8,731 nucleotides of DNA, from contig CADBLW010000016.1 of the NCBI GenBank assembly GCA_902795625.1, forward strand, positions 1 to 8,731. The letters are read 5' to 3'. This document shows positions 1 to 5,769 of the stretch, piece by piece. Every line of letters starts with the position of its first letter. Position 1 is the stretch's first letter. The position numbers were made by a program, and so were the translations under genes. The notes below the pieces were generated by a model, which did no database searches, was not told where the DNA came from, and worked only from the letters and a program-made list of their open reading frames with translations. The stretch is from an uncultured Lachnospiraceae bacterium. GTDB taxonomy: Bacteria; Bacillota; Clostridia; Lachnospirales; Lachnospiraceae.

Positions 1-1851
1 CGTGATGCCGACGTAGAAGAGGCGTCGCTCCTCCTCGAGACCTTCCGTATTCTCCTTGCCGTAGCCGTCGCCCTCCACGCTCATTCCACTTGGGAAGAGA
101 CCCTCCTCAAGACCGCTGATGTACACATGGTCGAACTCCAAACCCTTGGCGCTGTGCAGCGTCATGAGAATGACATAGTCTGCGGCGCTGTCGACGGAAT
201 CAATGTCGGCAACGAGCGCGACCTCAGCGAGGAAGCCGGACAGGGAAGGCTGGTCCGCCTCCTGCTCGTACTGTGCGATCTTATTTTTCAATTCCAAAAT
301 GTTGTTGATGCGGTCATCCGCCTTCTCGGGCTCCTGGGCGCGAAGCTCGTCGTCATAGCCGGTAGCCTCTAAAAGGTCATCGATGATCTGCGGCAAATGA
401 TAGCCCTCCGCCGTCAGCCGGCTGCCGAGGTCGTCGATCAAGTCGGTGAATTTGCGGATGCCGTTGACCGCGCGGGAACTAAGTCCCGGCACGGAGGAGG
501 CGTCGTGCAGCGCATCGTACAGAGGAATGTCCTTGATATAGGCGTAATCATCCACGCGGTCCACGGTGGTGTCTCCGATACCGCGCTTCGGAACATTGAT
601 GATGCGCTTTAAGGACACGGCATCGCTGCCGTTTTCGATGACGCGGAGATAAGCGAGAATGTCGCGGATCTCCATGCGCTCGTAGAAGTTGGTGCCGCCG
701 ACAAGCCGGTAGGGAATGCCGCTGTAGACAAACTGCTCCTCAAAGGAGCGGGACTGCGCGTTCGTGCGGTAAAGGATGGCGAAGTCGCGGTAGTTGCCGT
801 GGCCGTCGCGGACTTCCTTCGCGATCTCGCGGACAACCTCCTTCGACTCATCGAGATCCGAAGGGTATTCCGTGACACGGATCAAGTCGCCCTCGTCGTT
901 GTCGGACCAGAGCGTCTTGGGCTTGCGTCCGAGATTGTGCCTGATCACCTCGTTGGCGGTGTCCAGGATGCGGCGGGTGGAGCGGTAGTTCTGCTCGAGC
1001 TTGATCACCTTCGCGTCGGGATAGGTCTTCTCGAAATCAAGAATATTGCGGATGTTGGCGCCGCGGAAGCGGTAAATGGACTGGTCGTCATCACCGACGA
1101 CACAGAGATTGTGCTCGGGTTCGCCCTCATCGTTGATATGCGTTGCCAGCAGACGGATCAGTTCAAACTGAGCCGTATTCGTGTCCTGGTACTCATCCAC
1201 GAGAATATGCTCGAAACGGTTCTGGTAATAGGCCAGAGCCTCGTGGTTGGTGCGGAGCATCTCCACGGTCTGCATCAGCAGGTCGTCAAAATCAAACGCG
1301 TTGTTCTTGCGCAGGAATTCCTGGTATTCCGTGTACGCCCGCGCGACGTTGGGGTCGGACTCACGGCCGATGTCCGAGGAGCGAAAATCCTCGGGACCGA
1401 TCAGCTCGTTCTTCGCCTTGGAGATCGCGGCAAGCACCTGCTTCGGCGGGAGCTGCTTGACATCGATGTTGAGATGCCGCAGTACATCCCTCATGGCGCG
1501 CTTCTGATCGTCCGTGTCATAGATCACAAAATTCTGCTCATAGCCGAGGCCGGTGCAGAACCTGCGGAGCATGCGCACGCACGCGGAGTGGAAGGTGCTG
1601 ACCCAGACGTCGTTGAATTCATCGTCGAGGAGTCTGGCGACTCGTTCCTTCATCTCGTCGGCGGCCTTGTTGGTAAATGTGATCGCAAGGATGCGGTAGG
1701 GGCTGACGCGGCACTCGCGGATCAGGTGCGCGATGCGGTGCGTGATCACGCGGGTCTTGCCCGAGCCTGCGCCTGCAAGGATGAGAAGAGGCCCCTTTTC
1801 GTGGAGTACGGCCTCTAATTGCTGCGGATTAAGATTCTCGTATATGTCCAT
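1..1851 (-). CDS. pcrA: ATP-dependent DNA helicase PcrA/UvrD, 3' end beyond window
   Basis: Superfamily 1A 3'-5' DNA helicase acting in the cytoplasm in nucleotide excision repair, clearing of stalled or recombining forks and plasmid rolling-circle replication (family knowledge). The minus-strand reading gives 617 codons: a Q-motif region (NPQQ, residues 8-11), Walker A GAGSGKT (27-33), motif Ia ITFTNKAA, Walker B DEYQD (219-223), motif III GDDDQSIYRFRG (from 253), motif IV NYRST, motif V TLHSAKGLEF (564-573) and the beginning of motif VI (EERRLFYVGIT) exactly at the left edge. Family members are about 720-750 residues, so roughly the last 100-130 are missing because the window ends, not because the gene is broken. 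The ATG at 1851 is preceded by AGAAGGAAA at a suitable distance and starts the family-typical MDIYENLNPQQ. UvrD or Rep are alternative names; PcrA is preferred for a Firmicute. Confidence 0.96.
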   Translation of the reverse strand, partial: MDIYENLNPQQLEAVLHEKGPLLILAGAGSGKTRVITHRIAHLIRECRVSPYRILAITFTNKAADEMKERVARLLDDEFNDVWVSTFHSACVRMLRRFCTGLGYEQNFVIYDTDDQKRAMRDVLRHLNIDVKQLPPKQVLAAISKAKNELIGPEDFRSSDIGRESDPNVARAYTEYQEFLRKNNAFDFDDLLMQTVEMLRTNHEALAYYQNRFEHILVDEYQDTNTAQFELIRLLATHINDEGEPEHNLCVVGDDDQSIYRFRGANIRNILDFEKTYPDAKVIKLEQNYRSTRRILDTANEVIRHNLGRKPKTLWSDNDEGDLIRVTEYPSDLDESKEVVREIAKEVRDGHGNYRDFAILYRTNAQSRSFEEQFVYSGIPYRLVGGTNFYERMEIRDILAYLRVIENGSDAVSLKRIINVPKRGIGDTTVDRVDDYAYIKDIPLYDALHDASSVPGLSSRAVNGIRKFTDLIDDLGSRLTAEGYHLPQIIDDLLEATGYDDELRAQEPEKADDRINNILELKNKIAQYEQEADQPSLSGFLAEVALVADIDSVDSAADYVILMTLHSAKGLEFDHVYISGLEEGLFPSGMSVEGDGYGKENTEGLEEERRLFYVGIT

Positions 1852-1966
1852 GGATGTTTCCTTCTGATGCTGCTGTTTGTGTAGCCGGTGACCGCGGGAT
1901 AATCGTAAAAATGCGCCTTCATGCCGTCAGAAAAACAGCAATCCGGGCGCGTCCACCGACAGACAC

Positions 1967-1995
1967 AGTATACCACATCGGGTGTTCGAATACAA
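1967..1995 (-). promoter_or_regulatory. Sigma-A-like promoter of pcrA (minus strand)
   Basis: Read on the minus strand: -35 TTGTAT (1995-1990), a 17-base spacer, then -10 TATACT (1972-1967), preceded by TGG, which gives an extended -10 (TGnTATACT). Transcription would begin near 1960 and leave a leader of about 108 bases before the pcrA ATG. The -10 is strong and the -35 matches only its first three bases. Confidence 0.55.
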
Positions 1996-2185
1996 TGCGT
2001 TTAGAATAAAAAACAGAACATTTGTGCGATTTTTGCGGCGTCTCGGGACATGCGGTCAGCACACATCATGCGGTAATAAAAACGAGATAACGGAAATGCA
2101 CGACACGAGGAAAGGCGTTATTTTCCGATAAGTGACAGAAAAACATTCGCGGAAAATCACAACAGAAGGTTTTCAAAACAAGATG

Positions 2186-2214
2186 TTGCAAAAAATACGC
2201 GAAAAGCGTATAAT
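2186..2214 (+). promoter_or_regulatory. Sigma-A promoter of the DUF1836 gene
   Basis: TTGCAA (2186-2191), a spacer of exactly 17 bases, and a perfect TATAAT (2209-2214). Transcription would begin near 2221, about 100 bases before the ATG at 2323. This is the best promoter match in the window. Confidence 0.75.
2195..2211. promoter_or_regulatory. Inverted repeat between -35 and -10, candidate operator
   Basis: ATACGC (2195-2200), GAAAA, GCGTAT (2206-2211): perfect 6-base arms with a 5-base spacer, lying between the -35 and -10 elements and running into the -10. A protein bound here would block RNA polymerase, so a repressor site is plausible. The DUF1836 protein encoded downstream, itself a predicted HTH protein, is an obvious but unproven candidate for autoregulation. 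Arms this short can also occur by chance. Confidence 0.4.
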
Positions 2215-2224
2215 AGCACCTATG

Positions 2225-2266
2225 ATCGTTGCATGAAAATGCCGCGGAAAAGGGCATTGCAGCGAT
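2225..2266 (+). promoter_or_regulatory. Leader hairpin I of the DUF1836 mRNA
   Basis: Outer arms ATCGTTGC (2225-2232) and GCAGCGAT (2259-2266) pair over 8 base pairs with one G-U. They continue without interruption on the 3' side into inner arms AATGCC (2238-2243) and GGCATT (2253-2258), with a 5-base bulge ATGAA on the 5' side and a 9-base purine-rich loop (2244-2252). No T-run follows, so it is not a terminator. It begins almost at the predicted transcription start, where it could protect the mRNA 5' end or act as a regulatory element. Confidence 0.5.
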
Positions 2267-2276
2267 ATGTGAGGCG

Positions 2277-2303
2277 CGCGGTGAGCCGGTCAACCGCACC
2301 GCG
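2277..2303 (+). promoter_or_regulatory. Leader hairpin II, just upstream of the ribosome binding site
   Basis: Arms CGCGGTG (2277-2283) and CACCGCG (2297-2303) pair perfectly over 7 base pairs. A 3-base 5'-side bulge (AGC) then leads to CGG (2287-2289) pairing with CCG (2294-2296) around a TCAA tetraloop. It ends 7 bases before the AGGGG ribosome binding site. An alternative pairing, CCGC (2299-2302) with GCGG (2306-2309), would break this hairpin and lie against the ribosome binding site, so two states are conceivable. Base pairing was worked out by eye. Confidence 0.45.
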
Positions 2304-2322
2304 ACGCGGAAAGGGGAAGCTT

Positions 2323-3015
2323 ATGGACAGAGAATGGCGCAGATACCTCAGGGAATTGCTGGACAGTGTTCAGAATCCGGATTACATTCGTCCGCATGAC
2401 ATTCCGAACATCGATCTGTACATGGATCAGGTGACGACCTTTATGGATGAGCACCTGGAGACGACCAAGCGGTTCGAGGATGACAAGCTGCTGACCAAGA
2501 CGATGATCAACAACTATACAAAGAACCATCTGCTTCCGAACCCTGCGAAGAAGAAGTACACCAAGGGACACATGTACCTTCTGGTGTTTATTTACTATCT
2601 CAAGAACTTCATGAGCATCAGTGACGTGAAGCGCATTGTGGAGCCGATGCAGGAAATGTTTTACGGTCCCGATTCGGATATCAGTCTCGACGAGATCTAC
2701 GCGAAGATCGTCGATGTCGAGAAGGAAGTTGCCCAGGGGCTCGGCAAGGACGTCATGAAGAAGTTCATGAGATCCCGCAACGCGTTCAACGAGGTAAAGG
2801 GCGAGGAGGAGCGAGAGTTCCTCAACATTTTCAGCTTCATCGCGATGCTCAGCTTCGATGTATACCTGAAGAAGGCGATGATCGAGAAGATCATCGATGA
2901 GCTGCTCGTGCCGGCCCAGGAGGAGCGCAAGACAAAGAAGGACGGCGGCAAGAAGACTGCCAAGGGCGACGGGAAGAAAGAGGACGCGGCCGAGGAAGCA
3001 AAGGACGCGGAGTGA
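2323..3015 (+). CDS. DUF1836 family MerR-like HTH protein with charged C-terminal tail
   Basis: 230-residue cytoplasmic protein of the DUF1836 family, found in Firmicutes and regarded as putative transcriptional regulators; no function is established. The recognised core is residues 27-105: IPNIDLYMDQVTTFMDEHL, then TKTMINNYTKNHLLPNP, which resembles a MerR-type helix-turn-helix followed by a wing, and the KKKYTKGHMYLLVFIYYLKNFMSISD region. Residues 110-195 are probably helical. Residues 200-230 form a low-complexity tail, lysine/glycine-rich then glutamate/aspartate-rich, unlike the core and probably disordered. The ATG at 2323 is chosen because AAAGGGG precedes it at good spacing and MDREWRRYLREL fits a natural beginning; the in-frame ATG at 2233 would add 30 mostly basic residues encoded by the hairpin leader. 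The gene has its own promoter, a possible operator and a structured leader. Confidence 0.85.
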   Translation: MDREWRRYLRELLDSVQNPDYIRPHDIPNIDLYMDQVTTFMDEHLETTKRFEDDKLLTKTMINNYTKNHLLPNPAKKKYTKGHMYLLVFIYYLKNFMSISDVKRIVEPMQEMFYGPDSDISLDEIYAKIVDVEKEVAQGLGKDVMKKFMRSRNAFNEVKGEEEREFLNIFSFIAMLSFDVYLKKAMIEKIIDELLVPAQEERKTKKDGGKKTAKGDGKKEDAAEEAKDAE

Positions 3016-3097
3016 CGGACGTGGACGAGGACGAGGACGCGAAGAGCGCGGAATGACTGACGCAGATGAGGATGCAAAGAACGCGGAATGACGAAAG
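2998..3097 (+). repeat. Three degenerate tandem copies of the DUF1836 gene tail
   Basis: Units begin at 2998, 3039 and 3074 (spacings 41 and 35 bases). They share a core of GCR-AAG, then three variable bases, GCGGAR and TGAC. Each encodes A-K-x-A-E followed by TGA, with x being D, S or N, preceded by an acidic run. The stops at 3013, 3054 and 3089 fall in three different frames, because the spacings are not multiples of three. Copies differ largely at synonymous-looking positions (GAC/GAT, GCG/GCA, GAG/GAA). Only the first copy lies inside the called gene. Confidence 0.7.
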
Positions 3098-3100
3098 AAA

Positions 3101-3121
3101 GGGGACATCGACGATGTCCCC
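3101..3121. terminator. Hairpin terminator between convergent genes
   Basis: GGGGACATC (3101-3109) pairs with GATGTCCCC (3113-3121) over 9 base pairs around a 3-base loop. On the minus strand the stem is followed by TTTCTTTC, a fair U-tract for ending the yerC-like transcript. On the plus strand it is followed by TGTTTC, a weaker one, for the DUF1836 transcript. It lies between two convergent genes and probably serves both. Confidence 0.75.
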
Positions 3122-3146
3122 TGTTTCAAAAAAGCGTGTTTTCAGA

Positions 3147-3467
3147 TTATTTGTCTTCCTCGCCGGAATTGTCGGCAGCAGCCTCAGCCATGCGCTTTAA
3201 AACGAGCGCGTAGCCGTCGTTGCCGTAGGTGAGGGAGCGGTTCACGCGGCTGATCGTCGCTGTGGACGCGCCGGTCTTCTCGGCGATATCGAGATAGGTT
3301 TTCTTCTGCGTGAGCATGTCGGCAACCTCGAAACGCTGCGAGATGGCGACAAGCTCCTGGATCGTGCATACATCCTCAAAGAATTGATAGCATTCCTCCA
3401 CGGTCTTCAGCGTGAGGATTGCGGAAAATAACTGATTGACTGCAGGGGTATGAATATCTTTACCCAT
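3147..3467 (-). CDS. yerC: YerC/YecD family TrpR-related regulator
   Basis: 106-residue DNA-binding protein of the TrpR-related YerC/YecD family, common in Firmicutes. In Bacillus subtilis yerC lies near pcrB-pcrA-ligA; its role is not well defined. Residues 10-55 match the TrpR-like helical dimerisation part (LFSAILTLKTVEECYQFFEDV, then TIQELVAISQRFEVADML). A helix-turn-helix lies at about 57-78 (TYLDIAEKTGASTATISRVN). The acidic C-terminal end (residues 97-106) is variable in such proteins. Length matches the family. The ATG at 3467 follows GGAGG with a 6-base spacer, the clearest ribosome binding site in the window. It has its own promoter (3570-3598) and a leader of about 95 bases with two inverted repeats. 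Family is sure; target genes cannot be read from the sequence. Confidence 0.92.
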   Translation of the reverse strand: MGKDIHTPAVNQLFSAILTLKTVEECYQFFEDVCTIQELVAISQRFEVADMLTQKKTYLDIAEKTGASTATISRVNRSLTYGNDGYALVLKRMAEAAADNSGEEDK

Positions 3468-3488
3468 GGTAAACCTCCAATGCGCAAT

Positions 3489-3533
3489 GGTCAGTGAAAC
3501 TGATCTGTTCCCCGCGCGCTATATGATGCGGGG
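3489..3533 (-). promoter_or_regulatory. Two inverted repeats in the yerC-like leader
   Basis: Plus-strand coordinates. TCAGT (3491-3495) and ACTGA (3499-3503) form a short palindrome around GAA, extended one further pair if G-T is allowed, 10 bases from the ribosome binding site. CCCCGC (3510-3515) and GCGGGG (3528-3533) form a 6-base-pair GC stem with a 12-base loop. Neither is followed by a T-run in the minus direction, so they are not obvious terminators. Either could be an operator or an RNA hairpin affecting translation; there is no direct support for function. Confidence 0.3.
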
Positions 3534-3569
3534 CAGCAGTACCGCGGCCTTCGTTCTGCCGCTGATGAT

Positions 3570-3598
3570 ATTTTAGCACTGCACAGAGGTAAAGTAAA
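3570..3598 (-). promoter_or_regulatory. Promoter of the yerC-like gene (minus strand)
   Basis: Read on the minus strand: -35 TTTACT (3598-3593), a 17-base spacer, -10 TAAAAT (3575-3570), preceded by TGC, which makes an extended -10. Predicted transcription start is near 3563. No equally convincing plus-strand promoter was found in 3540-3654 for the divergent rRNA methylase gene. Confidence 0.6.
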
Positions 3599-3654
3599 GA
3601 AGTTTTTCAGAAAATAAAACAATACACAGTTTCGGATGAGAGGAACATAAATAT

Positions 3655-5070
3655 ATGAAACGGGGAGACATTGTGACGGGAGTTGTCGGGGATACGACTT
3701 TTCCTAACCACGGACATATCGTTGCTGACGGCACGAAGATCAGAGTGAAGGGTGTTCTTCCGGGGCAGGAGGTCGAGGTTTCGATCAAACGGTCCTCCAA
3801 GGAGAAGGCGGAGGGCATTTTGCGAAGCGTGATCACCCCGTCGCCGCTGGAGACCGCGGAGCCGCGGTGCCCGCAGTTCGGGATTTGCGGAAGCTGCACG
3901 CTGCAGCGCATGCCCTATGATGAACAGTTGAAACTTAAGGAATCGCATATCCGCAAGCTGCTGTCACCGGTGATCCGGAACGCAGCGGAATGCAGGTGGC
4001 TTCCGATCGCGGGGAGTCCTTCATTTTACGAATACCGGAACAAGATGGAGTTCACCTTCGGCGATGAGTACCGCGACGGTCCGCTGACGCTCGGGCAGCA
4101 CAAAAAGGGAAGTATGTACGACCTGGTCAGCGCGGAAAACTGCTGTCTGGTGGACGAAGATGTGAGAAGCATCGTAACTGAGACGCTTCGGTATGTGACG
4201 GAGAACGGACTGCCGTTTTATCACAAGATGCGCCGCGAGGGGTATCTTCGGCATCTGTTGGTACGCAGGGCGAAGATCACCGGGGAGATCCTTGTGGATA
4301 TCGTCACAACGACGCAGCGGGAGCACGACTGGAGCGACTGGGCAGCGCGGATCGCGGCGCTGCCGTTTGACGGGAAACTCAAGGGCGTGCTGCACACGGT
4401 CAACGACGCTGTTGCGGATACGATCGTCAACGAGGGCACGACAGTTTTATACGGACAGGACTGCATCACGGAAAAGCTTTTGGGACTGTCCTTTACGATC
4501 AGTGCATTTTCCTTCTTCCAGACGAACTCGGAGGGAGCGGAGGTGCTGTACAGCACGGTGCGAGACAGGGTGCTGGAGGTCACCGGAGGAAAGGACGCGG
4601 AGGCGAACGAAGTTGCCGGAACGACGCCGCGGGGCGTGATCTTCGACCTTTACAGCGGGACCGGAACCATCGGTCAGCTGCTTGCGCCGGTGGCGCGCAA
4701 GGTTGTCGGCATCGAGATCGTGGAGGAGGCGGTAGTGGCGGCGCGCGCCAACGCGGAGCTCAACGGCCTGACGAACTGTGAATTTATCGCCGGCGACGTT
4801 TTGAAAAAACTGGATGAGATCACGGACAAGCCGGATTTTATCGTGCTCGATCCGCCGCGGGAGGGCGTCAATCCGAAGGCTCTTGCCAAGATCCTGGCGT
4901 ACGGCGTCGACCATATGGTTTACATCTCCTGCAAGCCGACGTCGCTTGCGAACGATCTGGCGGCGATCCAGGACGCGGGCTACCGTGTCGTCAGCGTGCA
5001 GCCGGTGGATATGTTTCCGCAGACGCCTCATGTCGAGACGGTGGTCCTGCTGTCCCGTGCAGGGGAGTGA
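3655..5070 (+). CDS. rlmD: 23S rRNA (uracil-C5) methyltransferase, RlmD/TrmA family
   Basis: 471-residue SAM-dependent enzyme of the TrmA/RumA family that forms 5-methyluridine in RNA. In Firmicutes such proteins act on 23S rRNA U1939 or on both U747 and U1939 (RlmCD), and paralogs are common, so the exact site is not fixed. The N-terminus (2-60) resembles a TRAM RNA-binding domain. An iron-sulfur cluster is suggested by C72, C78, C81 and C163 or C164. The catalytic part has FFQTN (287-291), the SAM loop DLYSGTGTIG (331-340), DPPREG (399-404) and the nucleophile C426 in YISCKPTS, with the general-base candidate E461 near the C-terminus. Length is normal. The ATG at 3655 follows GAGAGGA with 10 bases between. 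It is first in a probable four-gene operon. The motif is SCKPTS rather than the SCNP seen in E. coli enzymes. Confidence 0.92.
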   Translation: MKRGDIVTGVVGDTTFPNHGHIVADGTKIRVKGVLPGQEVEVSIKRSSKEKAEGILRSVITPSPLETAEPRCPQFGICGSCTLQRMPYDEQLKLKESHIRKLLSPVIRNAAECRWLPIAGSPSFYEYRNKMEFTFGDEYRDGPLTLGQHKKGSMYDLVSAENCCLVDEDVRSIVTETLRYVTENGLPFYHKMRREGYLRHLLVRRAKITGEILVDIVTTTQREHDWSDWAARIAALPFDGKLKGVLHTVNDAVADTIVNEGTTVLYGQDCITEKLLGLSFTISAFSFFQTNSEGAEVLYSTVRDRVLEVTGGKDAEANEVAGTTPRGVIFDLYSGTGTIGQLLAPVARKVVGIEIVEEAVVAARANAELNGLTNCEFIAGDVLKKLDEITDKPDFIVLDPPREGVNPKALAKILAYGVDHMVYISCKPTSLANDLAAIQDAGYRVVSVQPVDMFPQTPHVETVVLLSRAGE

Positions 5071-5097
5071 CGGAAACATGTTAAAGGGGGACTGACA

Positions 5098-5700
5098 ATG
5101 GCGAATCTGATCATAGTGTGCGGCCCGCAGGCGGTGGGGAAAATGACCGTGGCGGAAAGCCTTCGCGACAAACTGAAGTACAACATGATGATGAACCACG
5201 ACAGCATTGAGCTGTCCGACCGGATCTTCGGGTTCGCGACGCCCGCGCAGCGGGAACTCAACGCGGCGGTCCGGGAGAAGGCGTTTGAGCTTGCGGTGAA
5301 GCATAACGTGGATCTCATTTTTACGTATGTGTGCGCGTTTAACGTGCCGGAGGACTGCGACTATCTCGCAAGGCTGCGGGATCAGTTTGAGCAGAGCGGC
5401 GGAAAATTTTACTTCATCGAGCTGAGCGCGAGCCTTGAGGAGCGGCTGGCAAGAAACGAGACGCCGCACCGGTTGGAGCGAAAGGCTTCCAAGAGGGATG
5501 TCGCCTGGAGCAGGGACAACATCCTGCGCGACATGGAGAGATACCGCCTGAACACGGAAGAGGGCGAGTATCTGTTCGAGAATCATATGAAGATCGACAA
5601 CACAAATCTCACTCCGGATCAGGTTGCGGACATGGTCATCGAGAAGTATGGCCTGACTGCGAACGAGAAGGAGGAGAGGGAATACCGGTTCGGAGTGTGA
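5098..5700 (+). CDS. P-loop kinase-like ATPase (AAA/shikimate-kinase-like)
   Basis: 200-residue soluble protein with the shape of a small-molecule P-loop kinase; substrate unknown. The start MANLIIVCGPQAVGKMTVAE contains the Walker A loop GPQAVGKMT (9-17), where the usual GK[ST] is GKMT, a variant seen in AAA_33-like ATPases. Residues 73-80 (DLIFTYVC) are the likely second strand. KFYFIELSASLEERLARN (103-120) and the arginine-rich RLERKASKRD (125-134) look like the lid region of nucleotide and shikimate kinases. MKIDNTNLTPDQVAD (164-178) is the usual closing strand and helix. The start is supported by AAAGGGGG seven bases before the ATG. It lies 27 bases after the rRNA methylase stop, so is probably co-transcribed. 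Fold is confident; naming it a kinase is inference. Confidence 0.8.
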   Translation: MANLIIVCGPQAVGKMTVAESLRDKLKYNMMMNHDSIELSDRIFGFATPAQRELNAAVREKAFELAVKHNVDLIFTYVCAFNVPEDCDYLARLRDQFEQSGGKFYFIELSASLEERLARNETPHRLERKASKRDVAWSRDNILRDMERYRLNTEEGEYLFENHMKIDNTNLTPDQVADMVIEKYGLTANEKEEREYRFGV

Positions 5701-5751
5701 TCGGCAGCGCGGACAAAGCGAAGAAGCGGTATGAAGCTACAGTACAGAGAA

Positions 5752-5769
5752 ATGGGGGGGATACTATGA
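5752..5769 (+). promoter_or_regulatory. G7 tract and five-codon mini-ORF at the start of the fusion gene
   Basis: Seven consecutive G (5754-5760) lie five bases before the ATG at 5766 and are its only Shine-Dalgarno-like sequence. An ATG at 5752 reads M-G-G-I-L then TGA (5767-5769), its stop overlapping the start of the real gene. One additional G would put this upstream ATG in frame with the gene. G-runs of this kind can slip during replication or transcription; nothing in one sequence shows that it does. Confidence 0.4.

Larger units (their letters stand above)
1852..2322. other. Divergent intergenic region between pcrA and the DUF1836 gene
   Basis: No protein gene is supported in these 471 bases. 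The left part carries the pcrA leader and its promoter (minus strand, near 1967-1995). The stretch from about 2000 to 2185 is rich in A on the plus strand and shows no clear signal. The right part carries a plus-strand promoter (2186-2214) and a roughly 100-base leader with two predicted hairpins. An open reading frame in phase with the DUF1836 gene extends back to an ATG at 2233, but it has no ribosome binding site and overlaps the hairpins, so it is read as untranslated leader. Confidence 0.7.

Noticed and set aside
799..1818. Plus-strand open frame of 339 codons antisense to pcrA
   Set aside because: It lies wholly opposite a clear helicase gene with every family motif; the translation matches nothing recognisable and reflects high-GC codon use.
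1976..1987. Possible LexA/DinR box in the pcrA promoter (GAAC-N4-GTTC)
   Set aside because: One half-site (GTTC) fits and lies in the promoter spacer, but the other half reads CATC, with two of four bases wrong; not enough for an SOS call.
2066..2299. Small minus-strand open frame of 77 codons in the intergenic region
   Set aside because: It runs against the strong plus-strand promoter and leader, lacks a ribosome binding site, and its composition (clusters of Phe, Cys and His) is unlike the real genes here.
2233..2322. N-terminal extension of the DUF1836 protein from the ATG at 2233
   Set aside because: No ribosome binding site precedes it, the added residues are a basic low-complexity string, and the bases form the leader hairpins. 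The ATG at 2323 has a good ribosome binding site.
2290..3129. Minus-strand open frame of 279 codons opposite the DUF1836 gene
   Set aside because: It runs through the terminator hairpin and the tandem repeat and mirrors the DUF1836 codons; no independent evidence of coding.
4447..5586. Minus-strand open frame of 379 codons opposite the rRNA methylase and kinase genes
   Set aside because: It spans the border of two well-supported plus-strand genes, has no domain I recognise and no good ribosome binding site; a shadow frame.
5697..5765. GTG start of the fusion protein overlapping the stop of the kinase gene
   Set aside because: The overlap would allow translational coupling, but the purine-rich tract upstream is too far away (about 16 bases) and the 23 extra residues precede a complete S51 domain. 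Kept only as an alternative.
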